From assembly GCA_029532415.1 (NCBI GenBank), contig JAQOTA010000047.1, positions 1,426,001-1,490,000 of the forward strand: a DNA stretch of 64,000 bases, read 5' to 3'. Position numbers and translations under genes: made by a program. The notes beneath the pieces are model-generated. The model saw only the letters and a list, made by a program, of their open reading frames with translations, was not told the origin of the DNA and searched no databases. Positions 11,679 through 22,272 of this stretch are shown piece after piece. The DNA comes from Marasmius tenuissimus. Lineage: Eukaryota > Basidiomycota > Agaricomycetes > Agaricales > Marasmiaceae. Numbering within the stretch: the first letter of the stretch is position 1; each line of letters starts with the position of its first letter.

Positions 11679-12826
11679 ACTTGGAGAATCTGAGGGGCTT
11701 CGGGAGGATTTCACCCGACTGTATAATACTAACCTATGTACATTGTACAAGGTCCAAACATTCTCTGAGTATCTATCTATTAGTATCTATCTATTTGACT
11801 TACCATGTGTTCGAATGAGTCCGAAGGTGGGAAGTGCTATAGCGTTTGTATATCAGAGCTTCCCTATTTCCTTCGAGCGTAAGCGTATATTCAGATCACC
11901 GTAGATGCCACAGTCGAGGCCTTGAAGTATCTGGGTGGGAACATTACCCGGCAACTTCCGGTAGGAATAGGGGCTCAATCGGGGTTTATCGAGTTTCTAC
12001 GTCCATACCGTCCAAGGAAGCCCGCGTGCTTCTGTTCAAGGCTACCTAGACATATGTGAATCCAGTATTCGGGCGGAAGTACGTGATATAGAATCACAAC
12101 CTGCCCTGCGACTCAGCATTCCAAGTTAACGTGATTGCGCCCAGGGATGTGTGCATCGAGGTTCCAAAGCAATTCCAGCCTCAGCGACTCGAGTCTCCTA
12201 GACTGAGCGGCATAGGCCAACTAGACTCTAATTATATGGATGGGGATTGTACTATGTGATCTCAGCACCATACGGGCCGCCGTTGGTATCTAGTTACCCG
12301 CGTGAGCATCGCGCATCATGGTCGTTTCTAAGAGTCGTTTCGTGATCATAGGGTCACAACCCGCATTCCCTTCATTCTTCGTTCAAGCGCCTGCGAGATC
12401 ATGAGCGCTTGTGATACATCCGGCCAGTGAAACCATCTGCGGCGGTGATGGCGCCGGTATACTAACTCGCCTCTCAATTTATTTGGGCTGAAACCTCGTC
12501 GTTTGCGGGAAGGAGCACATTGAGAGACTTTCAAACCTGGTGGACACATCGGTGGTACTAATACCTCATGTGTTTCATTCCACTGCTCACATCCTCGTAG
12601 ATCGCGTCTTCTTTGAAAATCTGGGCCATACTGAATGACTTCACAATGCCTTCTACACACGGCTAAATCTATCAGGACACCGGTGAGCTTGAATTCATCT
12701 CCAAAATTATACAGGGCTGCTCAATTCGAGCTCACATTGCTCAGCGGGATGACTAGTGAGCTATACACAAGGACGCAATGCCTGGATGGTTGATCCGGAT
12801 TCCTAGTCGCCGGTCCAGCTACGACA
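11679..12826. other. intergenic region between beta-barrel genes 2 and 3
   Basis: No gene recognised in 1.1 kb. Confidence 0.4.
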
Positions 12827-12833
12827 ATAAAAG
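12827..12833 (+). promoter_or_regulatory. TATA box, beta-barrel gene 3
   Basis: ATAAAAG lies 127 bp before the ATG, as in the two paralogues. Confidence 0.6.
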
Positions 12834-12953
12834 GAGGGTCTCTCAGTGGTTCTGTCCTCAGTATTAGCACCCTCAGCTATCAACCGACTCTTCCTGAGCT
12901 TAGCTAACTCTCCTTCCTCACTTTCGTTTTACACTCTTGCTCCTCAGACTATC

Positions 12954-13787
12954 ATGTTCGCTAAAGCTGTTCTTGTGGTCACCATCACCCTGTCCGCCCT
13001 AGTCAACGCCGCGCCTACAACTGACCTCGTTGCCCGTGCGACAGTCAACAAGGGAGACGGTATGTCATCCCTCCTTAATATCTCTCAGAAGCTTGTGACT
13101 GACCTACATTGTTCTCTTGCAGTGACCTGGTACGATCCCGGACTGGGAGCCTGTGGATTCACAAGCGGACCAGGTGAACTTGTCGCCGCCGTGTCTGTAC
13201 CCGTATACGACGGTTTCCCGGGAGCCACCCCAAACCCTAACTTGTAAGGCTTCGACCTCTCAGTATGCCTCACACTGGGTGCAAGGACCCGTAAGTTCCG
13301 GGAGAAATGTAGAATTGACGTGAAAAGTTATGTGGGGAGAATTTACCGTGATTCTTGTGGCCCATGCAAGAGATATTTGAACTAAATTCAGCCCATATGC
13401 AAGAGAGATTTGATAGAAAATCCAAACCTGGCCTTTCTATTCCATTTCTGTCCATTTTTGGTATCACATAACTCTTCCCTTTGTTCCGCCACTTATGCTA
13501 ACATCTCCTCGCATAAAGTTCAGCATCAGTCTCGCATATCTCCAAAAACTCATGTGATCCTGCACCCAGTGTCAAGGTGGAACATTTTACTGATCTTGTA
13601 CCCTAGGAACCCCATCTGCAGGAAACGCGCTCGAGTCACTGCTAATGGCAAGTCCGTCGATGTTATCATTGTCGACAAGTGCATGAAATGCGCCACCGGA
13701 GATATCGACTTGTCCCCCGCCGCTTTTACCAAACTCGCCCCCCAGAGTGTTGGGCGAATCACGGGTGCTTCTTGGGTCTTCCTTTGA
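12954..13787 (+). CDS. small secreted double-psi beta-barrel protein, copy 3
   Basis: Exons 12954-13059, 13123-13243 and 13607-13787 (106, 121, 181 nt) give 135 aa. Signal peptide MFAKAVLVVTITLSALVNAA; barrel motifs TWYDPGLGACG, ELVAAVSVPVYDGFPG, NPICRKRARVTANGKSVDV, IVDKCMKC and IDLSPAAFTKLA. The coding exons are intact and the same lengths as in copy 2. The second intron is 363 bp against 61 and 64 bp in the paralogues because a MITE sits in it (13273-13571). Whether the enlarged intron is spliced efficiently cannot be judged from sequence; donor GTAAGG and acceptor CCTAG are both still present. Confidence 0.87.
13273..13571. mobile_element. 299-bp CACTG-ended MITE (CACTA/CMC-like) inside an intron
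   Basis: The element starts CACTGGGTGCA and ends with its exact reverse complement. Similarity between the two ends continues inward, imperfectly, for roughly 55-60 bp. It is flanked by a 3-bp target duplication TCA (13270-13272 and 13572-13574). CACT-type ends with a 3-bp duplication are the hallmark of the CACTA (CMC, En/Spm) superfamily. It encodes nothing. Removing the element and one TCA leaves a 61-bp intron. Confidence 0.88.
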
Positions 13788-14171
13788 ATGAGGTGGACGA
13801 ATTACCCTCACAGCTCGATGTTTGTTTTCATCTTTAAATTATTGGTTAAATGGTGATGTGGTCGAAATTGAATAGTATACATATTTAGATATAGAAAGAA
13901 GGAATAGTTCTCATGTACCGGTATACTTATACTTAACACTCGTTTTATTGTCACCCCAAATCAGGATCAGTGTGAGCCACCATCAAGTTCAACTTCGGCG
14001 ATTGCCGGTCCTTGTACGTCGTTGGGGTATGGAGCCCCGCTAGTTAACGGCACATGCTGTCATTTATTCCGCTTGTTGTTTGCAACGAATTCTCAAGTTT
14101 GCTTCCGCAGATACACACAGACTCGGACAGTTGATTTTATCGTACAATAAAACTAGAAACAAAGGCAGCCT
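13788..14171. other. intergenic, no gene seen
   Basis: Convergent spacer between beta-barrel gene 3 and the CipC-like gene. Nothing recognised. Confidence 0.4.
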
Positions 14172-14672
14172 TCAATTATACTCGTTTTCGAGTTGTTGCT
14201 CGACGTTCTTATGGGCTGGATTTGATTGATTTGAGCTGATGAAAGAGGATCGCATCAACGCAATACACTTACCATGATGCTTCGCCTTCTCAGTATCGAC
14301 GTAGTCGAGTCCTTTGGTTTCCACAATCCTGTCGATGAAGCCGCCGGCAAGTCCAGCAAAAATCTCCTTGGCTTTAGCGTGTGAATCGGGGGGTCCATTC
14401 TTCGCGACATGATCTTCGTACGCCTTGGCAGCCTAACATAAGAGTGAGCATGGGAGAAGGAAACGATGAGACAGCGAGACAGACCTCGTAAGACGCGGCA
14501 GCGGCGATGAGTTCATGGGACAACTTCGCTTGGTGTGGAGCATTCTTGACCTAGTAGACAGGATGAAGATGACGGTGAGGCTTGAGCTTTTTGACGGTGG
14601 CGAAACGATTAGGACTAGTCTAACCTGCTCGTAGGCTTGAGCCTGCTCAGAGTCGTCACTGAACCAATTCAT
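14172..14672 (-). CDS. CipC-like antibiotic-response protein (DUF3759)
   Basis: Four exons on the minus strand (14625-14672, 14485-14550, 14273-14432, 14172-14215) join to 105 aa. The start MNWFSDDSEQAQAYEQV, then NAPHQAKLSHELIAAAASYE, AAKAYEDHVAKNG, PDSHAKAKEIFAGLAGGF and KGLDYVDTEKAKHHA match the DUF3759 family in order and length. The founding member, CipC of Aspergillus nidulans, is induced by concanamycin; family members are also induced by host contact or oxidants. Biochemical role is unknown. It is small, soluble and helical, with no signal peptide. Confidence 0.9.
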
Positions 14673-14780
14673 TTTTCGTGTGGAGGAGGATGTAGAGAGG
14701 GAAGTGAAGAGAAAATGTAAGAGCGACGGTGAGGGTAGAAGAAAAAGATGGATGATGAGGACCCCAAAACTAATGCCCAC

Positions 14781-14787
14781 TTTTATA
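14781..14787 (-). promoter_or_regulatory. TATA box of the CipC-like gene
   Basis: TATAAAA on the minus strand, 109 bp upstream of the start codon. Confidence 0.55.
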
Positions 14788-15642
14788 TCCCCAGTTTGGG
14801 TGAGACCTATTAGCTGAGATTGCCCAAAAATAGAATACTCCTAAGAATAGGTTTTGCGTCCCTTGCGAGCGCAGCAGCACTGCCGGCAAGTCTGTCCTCT
14901 TCTCAACCTTTTCCCGACAACGTCTGACATCTCTGATCTATCAGAACGCCTCAAACTAAATATGTACTAAGTAGCGTTCGGCGGTGAATCGGCCCCTCAA
15001 AGTGATATGGTTTGGAACGTCGAACAAGCGGATTCCAAACTCCCAGTAAACTGCAAAGGCATAGCTCTTGTACTATACCGTTCAATCAAAACCATTGAGC
15101 CCGAGAGTAGGGTGCATGATTGACTGGAATCCTCTGAGTTCGGCTGTTGCCGAGTGTGGGAATTCACGTCAGGACCGGAAGGTGTGAAAGCCGTACAGGA
15201 GCCCACCTGGACCCACTTTCTCCGGCTTCTGCGTTCTCATTTCAAATTGATAGACACCTGCAAGATACTCGGATCATCTAGATTTACGAATCAGGATAAG
15301 CCTCATATATTGAACTTAGCCTTTAGGACGGCAAGCTCAGCCATACCGCCATCTGAATGTACCAAGAATGTACCATTCTGATCCCGAAGTCAAACGAGTC
15401 ACCCAGAACTAGCCGACCCAGTGGTATGACGGTATCAAGCCGCTCAAAGACGAAAAGGAAGCACCCAAATCGATCTTTGCGATAGTACATATTGCTTCCC
15501 TAGCGAGATGCCTATCCAACTTTCAAAGTTCTTGATTTACAGCGACTAATCTCAGTTGATATTGGGCTCGGACGGAGTGTCGACTGTCAGGCTTTTACTT
15601 CGGACACTCCACCCGTTAAAAAACCCCATGAATTAGGCATCT
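14788..15642. other. intergenic, no gene recognised
   Basis: Short frames only; no domain, repeat or RNA gene seen. Confidence 0.4.
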
Positions 15643-16093
15643 GTGCAATCTCCGTCTCATACCCAATCCACCGTCGCCTCGCGCTCGTTGGTCAGGAACG
15701 GTTCAGATGGTCAAACAAGCTTCCGTGCATTCTACGAAGTCTTACGCTTCCAGTCGTCTCGAAACTACGAACCATTCTCATCTATTGCTGACAGCAACGA
15801 AGCTCTATCTGATAGGAAAGAACGAGAACAACCGATACCATCCATATTCTTCCCTCCGAAACCGCCTCATATACTTCGTACGTCGAAGACGTGTCACAGT
15901 CGGATGGAAGATGGCGAGGAGTGGTATCGAGTGTTCAGTTATTCCCTTGGGCGGTGGGTTCTCATTTGTTATACTACACCCCATCCGGTGGAGATACTGA
16001 TATGTTAGATGCAGTTTAACGGAGAACAAAGCTGCTATCGAATCGACCGCATCCTTCGTTCCAGTGCTCATTGAGTGGACGTCAGTGAGATGA
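15643..16093 (+). CDS. doubtful small spliced gene, function unknown
   Basis: An open frame from 15643 joins through a typical 55-bp intron (15954-16008, GTGGGT...TTAG) to a second exon ending at 16093, giving about 131 aa. The N-terminal part is serine/arginine-rich; a tract with PPKPP follows, then GEEWYRVFSYSLGR just before the splice. I do not recognise the family. Support is only the plausible intron and the open frame. An alternative start at 15707 in another frame gives an arginine-rich peptide that looks like a shadow. Confidence 0.25.
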
Positions 16094-16568
16094 GCTGTCT
16101 CGAAACTTAATTGGGAGATGAATCGGGTTCGTCAATTTACTTGAAACTCTGGCCGTTTGTACGGGCCCGAAGCTGCTTGAGTTCCGAAGTGTTCCTGACT
16201 GCATTTCATCGAGCTCAAGAGGTCGAAGATTGTAACGGTCAAGAAGAAACCATAATCGCTTTCGACCATTCGTTTCGATTTCTCTAATTGAAATGGCGTA
16301 GGCATGTCCGGCTTGTCATACATTCACCAAATGTTCTTGACACGGTGAAAGGCAAGCGGTTAGGGAGAAAGAGGCCTGGGAGCTTCACGCTGCCCGATTC
16401 AGGAGAAGAGGAGGGGGAAATGTCGTCGGGAGGGGTTCGATAGCGCCCACGAGAGGGATACCAGTACATGGAGCTTGACGGTTATACATGCGAATAAATA
16501 TATGCATGGCGGAACATGCGACTTGGAGGGGAAACGAAGTGATCATATCACTGACGGGGCACCCAAAA
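16094..16568. other. intergenic, no gene recognised
   Basis: 475 bp between the doubtful gene and the 3' end of the conserved minus-strand gene. Nothing recognised. Confidence 0.4.
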
Positions 16569-18624
16569 CTAGAACCCAACAGTAATGATATCTGAGCCAC
16601 TGGAAACGGTAGACGTGAGTGGCGAAAGTAAGGCAGATAAGAGCCCGGCAGATTGAGTAGCAGCTGCGGACGCCGATTGTTAGTCCAGTTAGATAAGGCC
16701 GGGTGAGAGATTGAAACAAGAGATCACCTTTCGATGTCAAGGGTTCGCATTGAGGCACTGTCGGCGTCCATGAGAACATCAGAGTGAGTTGAATCAATCA
16801 GGTTGATGAAACAGACCTTGCTGAACCTCTTCGAATCCATCTGAGTCATCTGAGTCATTCAGAGGATGGAAGATATGCTGATTGTACGGATATCCAAGAT
16901 GATGAACAAAATCGGCCGTGGCTGGGTCAAAGCCTCGGATGAGTTGATATTGCTGCAAGTGTTTGCAATCGTCATTAGAGAAAGACCATGATTCGAAGCC
17001 CCTTCCACAGAATTCTAGCTCGACGGGAAGACCGAGGTCGTGACAGACATCGTGCGAAAGGGAAACTAGGCCCTCTTCATGAAAAGACCAGTAATGGACG
17101 GAAGAAGTTCTCAAGCATTTGCACAGGTCGAAAGGGGGTGGGCGAACAAACAAGTACACAGTTTGTTGGCATTGTTTTTGGCGCTGTGCCCAAGTATCTG
17201 GGAGGCTGCCGTCCAACCAGGCGGTGCGTGAGATGATTCCTGAGAAAAGTTAACAGGCGTAAGGGGAGCGGAGGACAATGACGCACTGTGGGCACGCAAA
17301 TCATTATCCGAGGAGACTCCACAGGCATATAGAACGCTTGACGCTTGTGCTATCCAGGCCCGAAGCACATCATGATTCCAGTACAACGAAACATGGAGCC
17401 CACCGGCAAACGTGAATCTAACTGGATGTCAGATGAAGAACCAAATGTTTACTTCCAACCTCACCTTGTCAGCCCGTTCTCCAATGTTTTTCTATCTGAA
17501 AGACAATCCTCGGTGCTGGTCCAGACACTGTTCGTAACGGCGATGGGTGTGTTCGTCAACGTCGAAAAGACTGTCGGCTGAGAGACTCGTTCAGGGACGG
17601 AGACCCAGGCGCCCGAAGTAATCAAACCCAGGACGACCTGATGATCGACTTCCTGAGAGTTTAGGCTCGCCATGAAGCGCACCAAAACGTCTTCCTGAAG
17701 AAGTTCTGCGGTCAAAGGCAGGTCTTTAATTCTACGCAAACCCCTAACGAGATTTGTGGGCGGCCCTGGTGGGCCACGACAAAAAATTCCTCTCCCCGGA
17801 TCCAACCACAACTCTTCTCGCTGGCAGCGGAATTGGACCTACGTATAACCAGTTCATTGGTATGCATGTGGGAAGTCCGAGGATAATACGCCGACCACTC
17901 ACACTCAGGCTCAAAAGATACCTCTGACCGAAAATCCCGGCACTCGCATTGAAGTTGGCAATTGGCGCCAGCTCTGCAGCAAGGAGATGAGTAGAATTCG
18001 GCCGCATTGATCTCAACGTACCGTTGTATAGTATTAGCGTCGGGATCACTGACTGATTGTAGCCATACACTTGAGACACATCTGAGGAACTGGAAAAACT
18101 GAGCATCAACGAGATGAAAGGGAAATAGTCTCCTACAGTGTTCTCACTAGCATGGTAAAATCTTCATCGAAACCCTGGAGAAAAGGTTATAGCGTTCATT
18201 GATACCTCGCTTCAGAAGATACGTACCTTCTTTGCCTCCGGGCCCCTGTACTGCACCATTGTGAAGACCCTACCTGGTCTATCCACGATTTCTGCCGCAT
18301 AAATGACTCGGTCAGCACGAGCTCGACCCTCCATCCAGCCCTCTCGAGCCCTATAGTCCCATTCTCTGGGATATCTGTAGCATCCGTTCTCCCTTAACCT
18401 GTAGATAGCGCCCTGCTTCACATAAAAAAACTCGGGAACGATCTCAGACTTGAGTCTGTGAAAACGACGCTACCACTTACCTCGTCGAACTCTGCTCGTT
18501 CTTTCTCTTCCGCTTTAACTATTGTTGTCGAGTAATTGTACTGGTCTCCTTGGACGTGACTGAAACTCCCGCTTCCACTAGTGATCCTGGTGTTCTGTGC
18601 CTTTCGAAAGAACTGGGAAAACAT
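16569..18624 (-). CDS. conserved Agaricomycete protein of unknown function (GDQYNY N-terminus)
   Basis: A minus-strand gene with many short introns. It starts MFSQFFRKAQNT and has the hallmark N-terminal SGSFSHVQGDQYNYSTT, then a segment ending in IYAAEIVDRPGRVFTMVQY and GPEAKK. The centre has YGYNQSVIPTLILYN, GRGIFCRGPPGP and LPLTAELLQEDVLVRF; the C-terminal part has YWSFHEEGLVSLS and GFDPATADFVHHLGYP. This order is found in a large family restricted to Agaricomycetes. Two further short introns lead to a serine/threonine-rich tail ending SGSDIITVGF at the stop (16569-16571). No enzymatic motif or membrane segment is evident. Exon joins at the conserved motifs are in frame, so the gene looks intact. 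Exact exon borders between 17,100 and 17,460 are uncertain. Confidence 0.72.
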
Positions 18625-19435
18625 CGAATGTATGGGTAGATGGGTCTGTCGAGTGGAACGTGAAAGAGCGGGTGGTGATAGTTGAAAGGCAAGCCAGGTT
18701 GAACAGGTTCGTCCAATGCTATGGCCGACACAGGATAGTGTGACAGCACGAATTTGCGGTATCGCGTAAATCAATATAAACGCGCTGTGGTGTGAATCCA
18801 AGAATAGGACCTATCCGGAGCGATAAATGCCCTCTCTTATTCACCAGCACCTTGTCGGACGAATCCCTAATTTGATATTGTTGTATATGGAAGATACTTG
18901 CATTGGCAACCCTCTATCGTGAGTGCTCGGTGGAATTGTAGGCTGCGCGATCAACGCGTGGCATCGGGCTTTCCGGAAACTTGAATGAGCGTCGTTGCTT
19001 GTCGAGATGGGCGTTGTGGAGCAAGGAGGAACGTCGGCCCGGCCCGACGGTCAGAGTTCAAAGCGCCCGCGCTAGGCGCCCGCTACCCAGTCTTCGACTT
19101 GGGTTTGAACGTTCAACACTCAGCACAATAAAAGCCGTTTTGAATCGCCATCGCCATATTCTATATTTGCAGTGCTCTCATTTACGCAGTCCCCCCCCAG
19201 AGTAAAAACCCTGTGTTTATCTTTGACCAAACTTGCTAGGTTGGCTCGTCAAGCTCTAGAATACCCCTGCTACCTATGTGCATAGCTTTAAGACGCAGCT
19301 CAGTGAATTTACACGGTTGAAAGAGGTCCCCGAAAAATAGGTTTTTCATCAATATCGGGAGGAGTGGATATTGCACTTGTGTGTAGCAACCCGCAGACAT
19401 AGCCGGCTTTGGCTCTAAGAACCATGACACACCAT
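18625..19435. other. intergenic, no gene recognised
   Basis: Upstream region of the conserved minus-strand gene and 3' flank of the P450 gene; no ORF with a recognisable domain. Confidence 0.4.
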
Positions 19436-21734
19436 TCATTCGTCAGTGGCTTTCTCCTCCAACCTGACCCACAACTCCCCAACCTGCATCGTATAATAAT
19501 CCATAACCGTATCCTCAAAGTCTGTTCCCCCTTCCCCTTCCCCCCTCCCAACCACTTCAACAAACCGAAACCTCTTCACCAACGTACAAACCACCATACG
19601 CATCTCCATCAAAGCCAGATTCTTCCCAACGCAATTCGCAGGGCCCGTGGAGAATGCCAGGAATGCCTGGTGGTCGTTCCTATACGGCTGGCAGTGAAAT
19701 ACATCCGGCCTGAGTCGCACCCTCGACTCTTCGTCCAACCATCGTTCAGGGATGAATTCTTCAGGCTGGGGAGCAAAGTTACGAGGATCTCGCTGGACGG
19801 AGTAGAATGGGATCGTAAGATTGGTGCCAGGTGGGACGTAGCTATCGTTCGTCAGACGAGTCAATTTTCGGTACATACCAAAAGCTCGGAGCAAGGAAGA
19901 CGTACTCTCCAGCAATCATCCTTTCCCTATCATTGGCCTTGATTCCGCGAGGGCTTCCGTTCAGTACCGCTGGCCACATTCGAAGAACTTCGTATCTGTA
20001 AGAACAAAATCAGACTCTTCCCGTGCGGACAGAAAGAAAGAGAACGATGGGCACGTACATGACGGCGTTTAGATACTCCATCTTGGCCTGTATGCTTGGG
20101 TCATCGTATTTGTCGCCTGTCGCGTCGATCTCTCCTTTGAGGTGTTCATAGACCTCCGGATGAGTGGTCAGGTAATAGCATAGTAGCGTTGTAGTAGCCG
20201 CCGTGGTGTCTGAGCCCGCTAGAACGGCTGAGGAGCCTGTTTTACTGTCATTGGCTCTGTTCATATTGGGAATAGCAGCATGACGCGACTCACCGTCTGA
20301 GATGACCCGTGCACGATCCATGCCTTCAGGGGGTTGTGTGTGCGGATTAGTCTCGTCCAGCTGATGAGGAACTATCAGTACCAGAAGATACCAAGAGTAT
20401 GTCGGACGCCCTTACGAGGTAATAGTATAGATCCTTGTCTGGAGATCCCTCCAACATCCGCTTCGTCGCTCGGTCGTAACTCGACCTCCTAAACGCGTTC
20501 AGACCGTTGAAAAGCCCTGCTGGTAGTCTATAACAAAGTCTTCCGAGCCATGGAACATGGCCCATGAACATCGTCCTTCTGCAGACAGTCGTATAAGGGC
20601 GGAGGAACATGAAAAACAACAGCGGACTCACTGCATGCCGCCCCGAATGTCCTTCCATAACCCTTGCGGATCGCCTTCTCTGAGCATGTCGGATCCACCG
20701 GAGAACCTGAGAAAGAGCATGAGAAAAGCTCGTATTCTGACTATTCATGAGGGCGGCGGGTCGTACGCAAAAGTGGTCATCACATCATACCTATAGATAG
20801 ACCTTTAGCGAGGTCTCTCGAGTTCAACGGAACGAGAAAGCACGCACGTATAGTATCCAAGCCATGTCCCAAGCTCTACAATACCTTGATTGTTCATTGC
20901 AACAGACGCGAGCTGTTCAGCGAGTAGCTTCGTCTTTGCTTTGACCGGTTTTTCGTACTCCTTTAGTGCCACTGAGGTGAACGCCTTGCTCCACGGAATT
21001 CGACGACGACGGTGTTCTTCGATGTCACGTACAGCTCCGATTGGGTAGACCTGCTGGGTCTCTGGAATTCGCCCGTCCCAGTCTGCGTAACGAATTTTGA
21101 GTGTTTATGCCTAGAAATGCGCTTTGACGGGAAAACATACAAGGCCCTCTCGGTGCACCATTACGACCCAAAACCGAGTCAACAGCATCCACATTGACGA
21201 AAGAGAGTTCGTTTGGGCCTGCCACAAACATGACTGTCAACCAAATGAACCAGAACAGAACGAAGAGGTAAAGACTCGCCTATTCTGACCGCGTCACCAT
21301 ATCTCTCGTGTAGCTTCTGATAGTAGATGTGCTGCTTTCCTCTTCTACTGACGAATGCCGCTTTGAACTTGGTTATCTTCCAGATCAGAGGTCCTGGATA
21401 TCTTGCGAGTGGATGCCACGGCGATAACCGGTACAGAATGGTGCAGAGGGTGATTGTCGTGTAATACCCAATAAATGAGGTCGCCACTGTAGACAGGTTG
21501 GATAGGTGCAGATGAGGACTTCCTTCGAGACTTCCTTCGAGATTCGAGGGTAGAAAGGCGAGTAAAACTGGGATCAAGACGAGCAGAATGATAAGATTAA
21601 TGGTCTTGTTAGTTTCGGTCCGCTTGAAGATGAGATACGACGTCTAGGACAATTTTTTAGCCAATAGAAAGGATAAAATATGCCCATAGGCCACTTACCA
21701 GACCAACCGCTCCGGTCACAGAGAGATAGGTCAT
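19436..21734 (-). CDS. cytochrome P450, copy 1
   Basis: Minus-strand multi-exon gene. It starts at 21734 with MTYLSVTGAVGL, followed by two further hydrophobic segments (NLIILLVLIPVLLAFLP and a second near SFIGYYTTITLCTILY), so the enzyme is anchored in the ER membrane. The proline hinge HPLARYPGP follows. The I-helix carries AGSDTTAATTT, the oxygen-binding threonine included. The K-helix ExxR is in a segment ending at 20,050-20,000; then PERW, and the haem-binding loop FSTGPANCVGKNLALMEMR with the cysteine ligand. The stop is at 19436. All P450 hallmarks are present and no disruption was seen. Substrate is unknown. A head-to-head paralogue lies at 22273-24655. Confidence 0.9.
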
Positions 21735-22272
21735 GTTAAAGCGTCGTGCGGGAGTAATGCGCCTCGATCTGCCGCCTTTTATGCTCGGTCTCAACTCGGT
21801 TCTCCCGTCCTTCAGCCTTCTGGAATTAGCTTGATGTGCCAAACCATTATTCTAGGTTCAAAGGAAGACGGGTGAATTATGAAAGCTGAGAGAAAAGATG
21901 GGGTCATGAACGCGAGGGTCGTGGTCAATGGCAAGACCCGCGTCGGCGCAAACAGACACCCATAACCCTTTATCCGGGCGTCTAAACTCTTTCCCACAGA
22001 GCCATCATCTTCACAGTTTTAGCGGTGGTGTGAATTCAACAATTTGTAGCACAGTCCAAGCACAGTCTTCCTTGTAAGACTCCAGGCGTCCTTGAAATCT
22101 ATCTTACTCTACCTCACTCGGTTTAGGTACTACAGTAGCCTCAACCCCATCTCCCGCTGCATTCTACTTCTCAAAAGAGGCTTTACCGGGATTTCAGTTC
22201 AGTTTATTGCGTGGAAACTCGTCGAAATTAGGTCTTTCAACCTTACTATCACAACACCACCAACCCGACACT
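21735..22272. promoter_or_regulatory. shared promoter region between two divergent P450 genes
   Basis: 538 bp separate the two start codons, with no other gene between. A bidirectional promoter could co-express the pair. No clear TATA box or binding site was identified. Confidence 0.35.
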
